Assembly (NCBI GenBank): GCA_024230695.1 | Contig: JAAERC010000510.1 | Location: 1 to 13,616, forward strand | Direction of reading: 5' to 3' | DNA from: Candidatus Zixiibacteriota bacterium | Lineage (GTDB): Bacteria > Zixibacteria > MSB-5A5 > GN15 > PGXB01 | DNA: 13,616 nt | Part shown: piece after piece, positions 13,363 through 13,616 of the stretch | Layout of the letters: every line of letters begins with the position of its first letter | Numbering within the stretch: the first letter of the stretch is position 1 | The notes under the pieces: generated by a model | Database searches by the model: none | What the model was told of the DNA's origin: nothing | Seen by the model: only the letters and a program-made list of their open reading frames with translations | Position numbers and translations under genes: made by a program

Positions 13363-13616
13363 ATGAAATATTATTCCGTAATCTCTGTTCTTTTTTTGGT
13401 TTGCCTGATTCTAACAATATTGGGATGCGGTCAGCAAAGTACATCACCGGTTGTAACCGAAGCCGAACCGGTGGGACAAGAGATACCTGCCGATATTGAA
13501 AGGATAATCGAGTTAAACTCTTTTGATGGTTTGAATAATCAAAAAGGAATGGCTCTATCCATGCCGATTGATATTATCAACGGAGATACCGATGGCGAAT
13601 GGGATGTGTACTCGGT
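13363..13616 (+). CDS. Lipoprotein of unknown function, cut by window edge
   Basis: The first 84 codons of a plus-strand gene that runs off the right edge. The start is clear: GGAGG (13353-13357) lies six bases before the ATG. A type II signal peptide ends in ILGC with the lipidated cysteine at 22, followed by GQQSTSPVVTEAEPVGQE and an acidic region. The visible mature part (IPADIERIIELNSFDGLNNQ and later DGEWDVYSV) is not enough to name a family. It is divergent from the small membrane protein gene, with about 270 bases between them that may hold both promoters. Confidence 0.85.
   Translation, partial: MKYYSVISVLFLVCLILTILGCGQQSTSPVVTEAEPVGQEIPADIERIIELNSFDGLNNQKGMALSMPIDIINGDTDGEWDVYS

Overview
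The window looks like a chromosomal segment from a Gram-negative bacterium of the FCB (Fibrobacteres-Chlorobi-Bacteroidetes) superphylum. My best guess is a candidate phylum such as Zixibacteria or a relative; this is inference, since there is no rRNA here. The reasons are several lipoproteins, two proteins ending in a FlgD-like / type IX secretion (T9SS) type C-terminal domain, PD40 and FG-GAP propellers, and sigma70-like TTGACA / TATAAT promoters rather than the Bacteroidetes-type -7/-33 boxes. Housekeeping stretches are richer in GC than the AT-rich accessory stretches. Almost every gene is on the minus strand; the exceptions are rpsT and the truncated lipoprotein at the right edge.

Layout. 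1-294 is the start of murJ (lipid II flippase), running off the left edge. 359-616 is rpsT (ribosomal protein S20), with a TTG start, its own promoter and a strong terminator. 737-1561 is a divergent ParB/Srx-fold protein resembling SbnI/SerK. 1562-2366 has no convincing gene but holds two adjacent hairpins and possible degraded coding remnants. 2367-5608 is an accessory block of exported beta-propeller proteins: an FG-GAP/VCBS protein and two tandem PD40 paralogues, with an amber-interrupted frame between them. 5826-6263 is a hotdog-fold thioesterase. 6430-8269 holds argF and a lipoprotein, with a near-consensus promoter and a strong terminator. 8436-11648 is a conserved cluster xerC-hslV-hslU followed by a small beta-carbonic-anhydrase-like zinc protein. 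11710-12893 is a translationally coupled pair of lipoproteins with T9SS-like C-terminal domains. 12940-13095 is a 51-residue membrane protein. 13363 onward is a truncated lipoprotein.

How they work together. xerC (chromosome dimer resolution) and hslVU (two-component ATP-dependent protease) form one transcription unit, as in the codV-clpQ-clpY arrangement of Bacillus, here with a carbonic-anhydrase-like gene added 18 bases behind hslU. argF starts from its own promoter. Most of the rest encodes the cell envelope.

The most notable pattern is regulatory. Four minus-strand genes (murJ, the thioesterase, xerC and the short T9SS-domain lipoprotein) lack a Shine-Dalgarno sequence and have a -10-like hexamer only 6-10 bases before the start codon. 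This suggests leaderless or nearly leaderless mRNAs, while neighbours such as rpsT, argF and hslV have clear ribosome binding sites. I saw no CRISPR array, tRNA, insertion sequence or obvious defence island.
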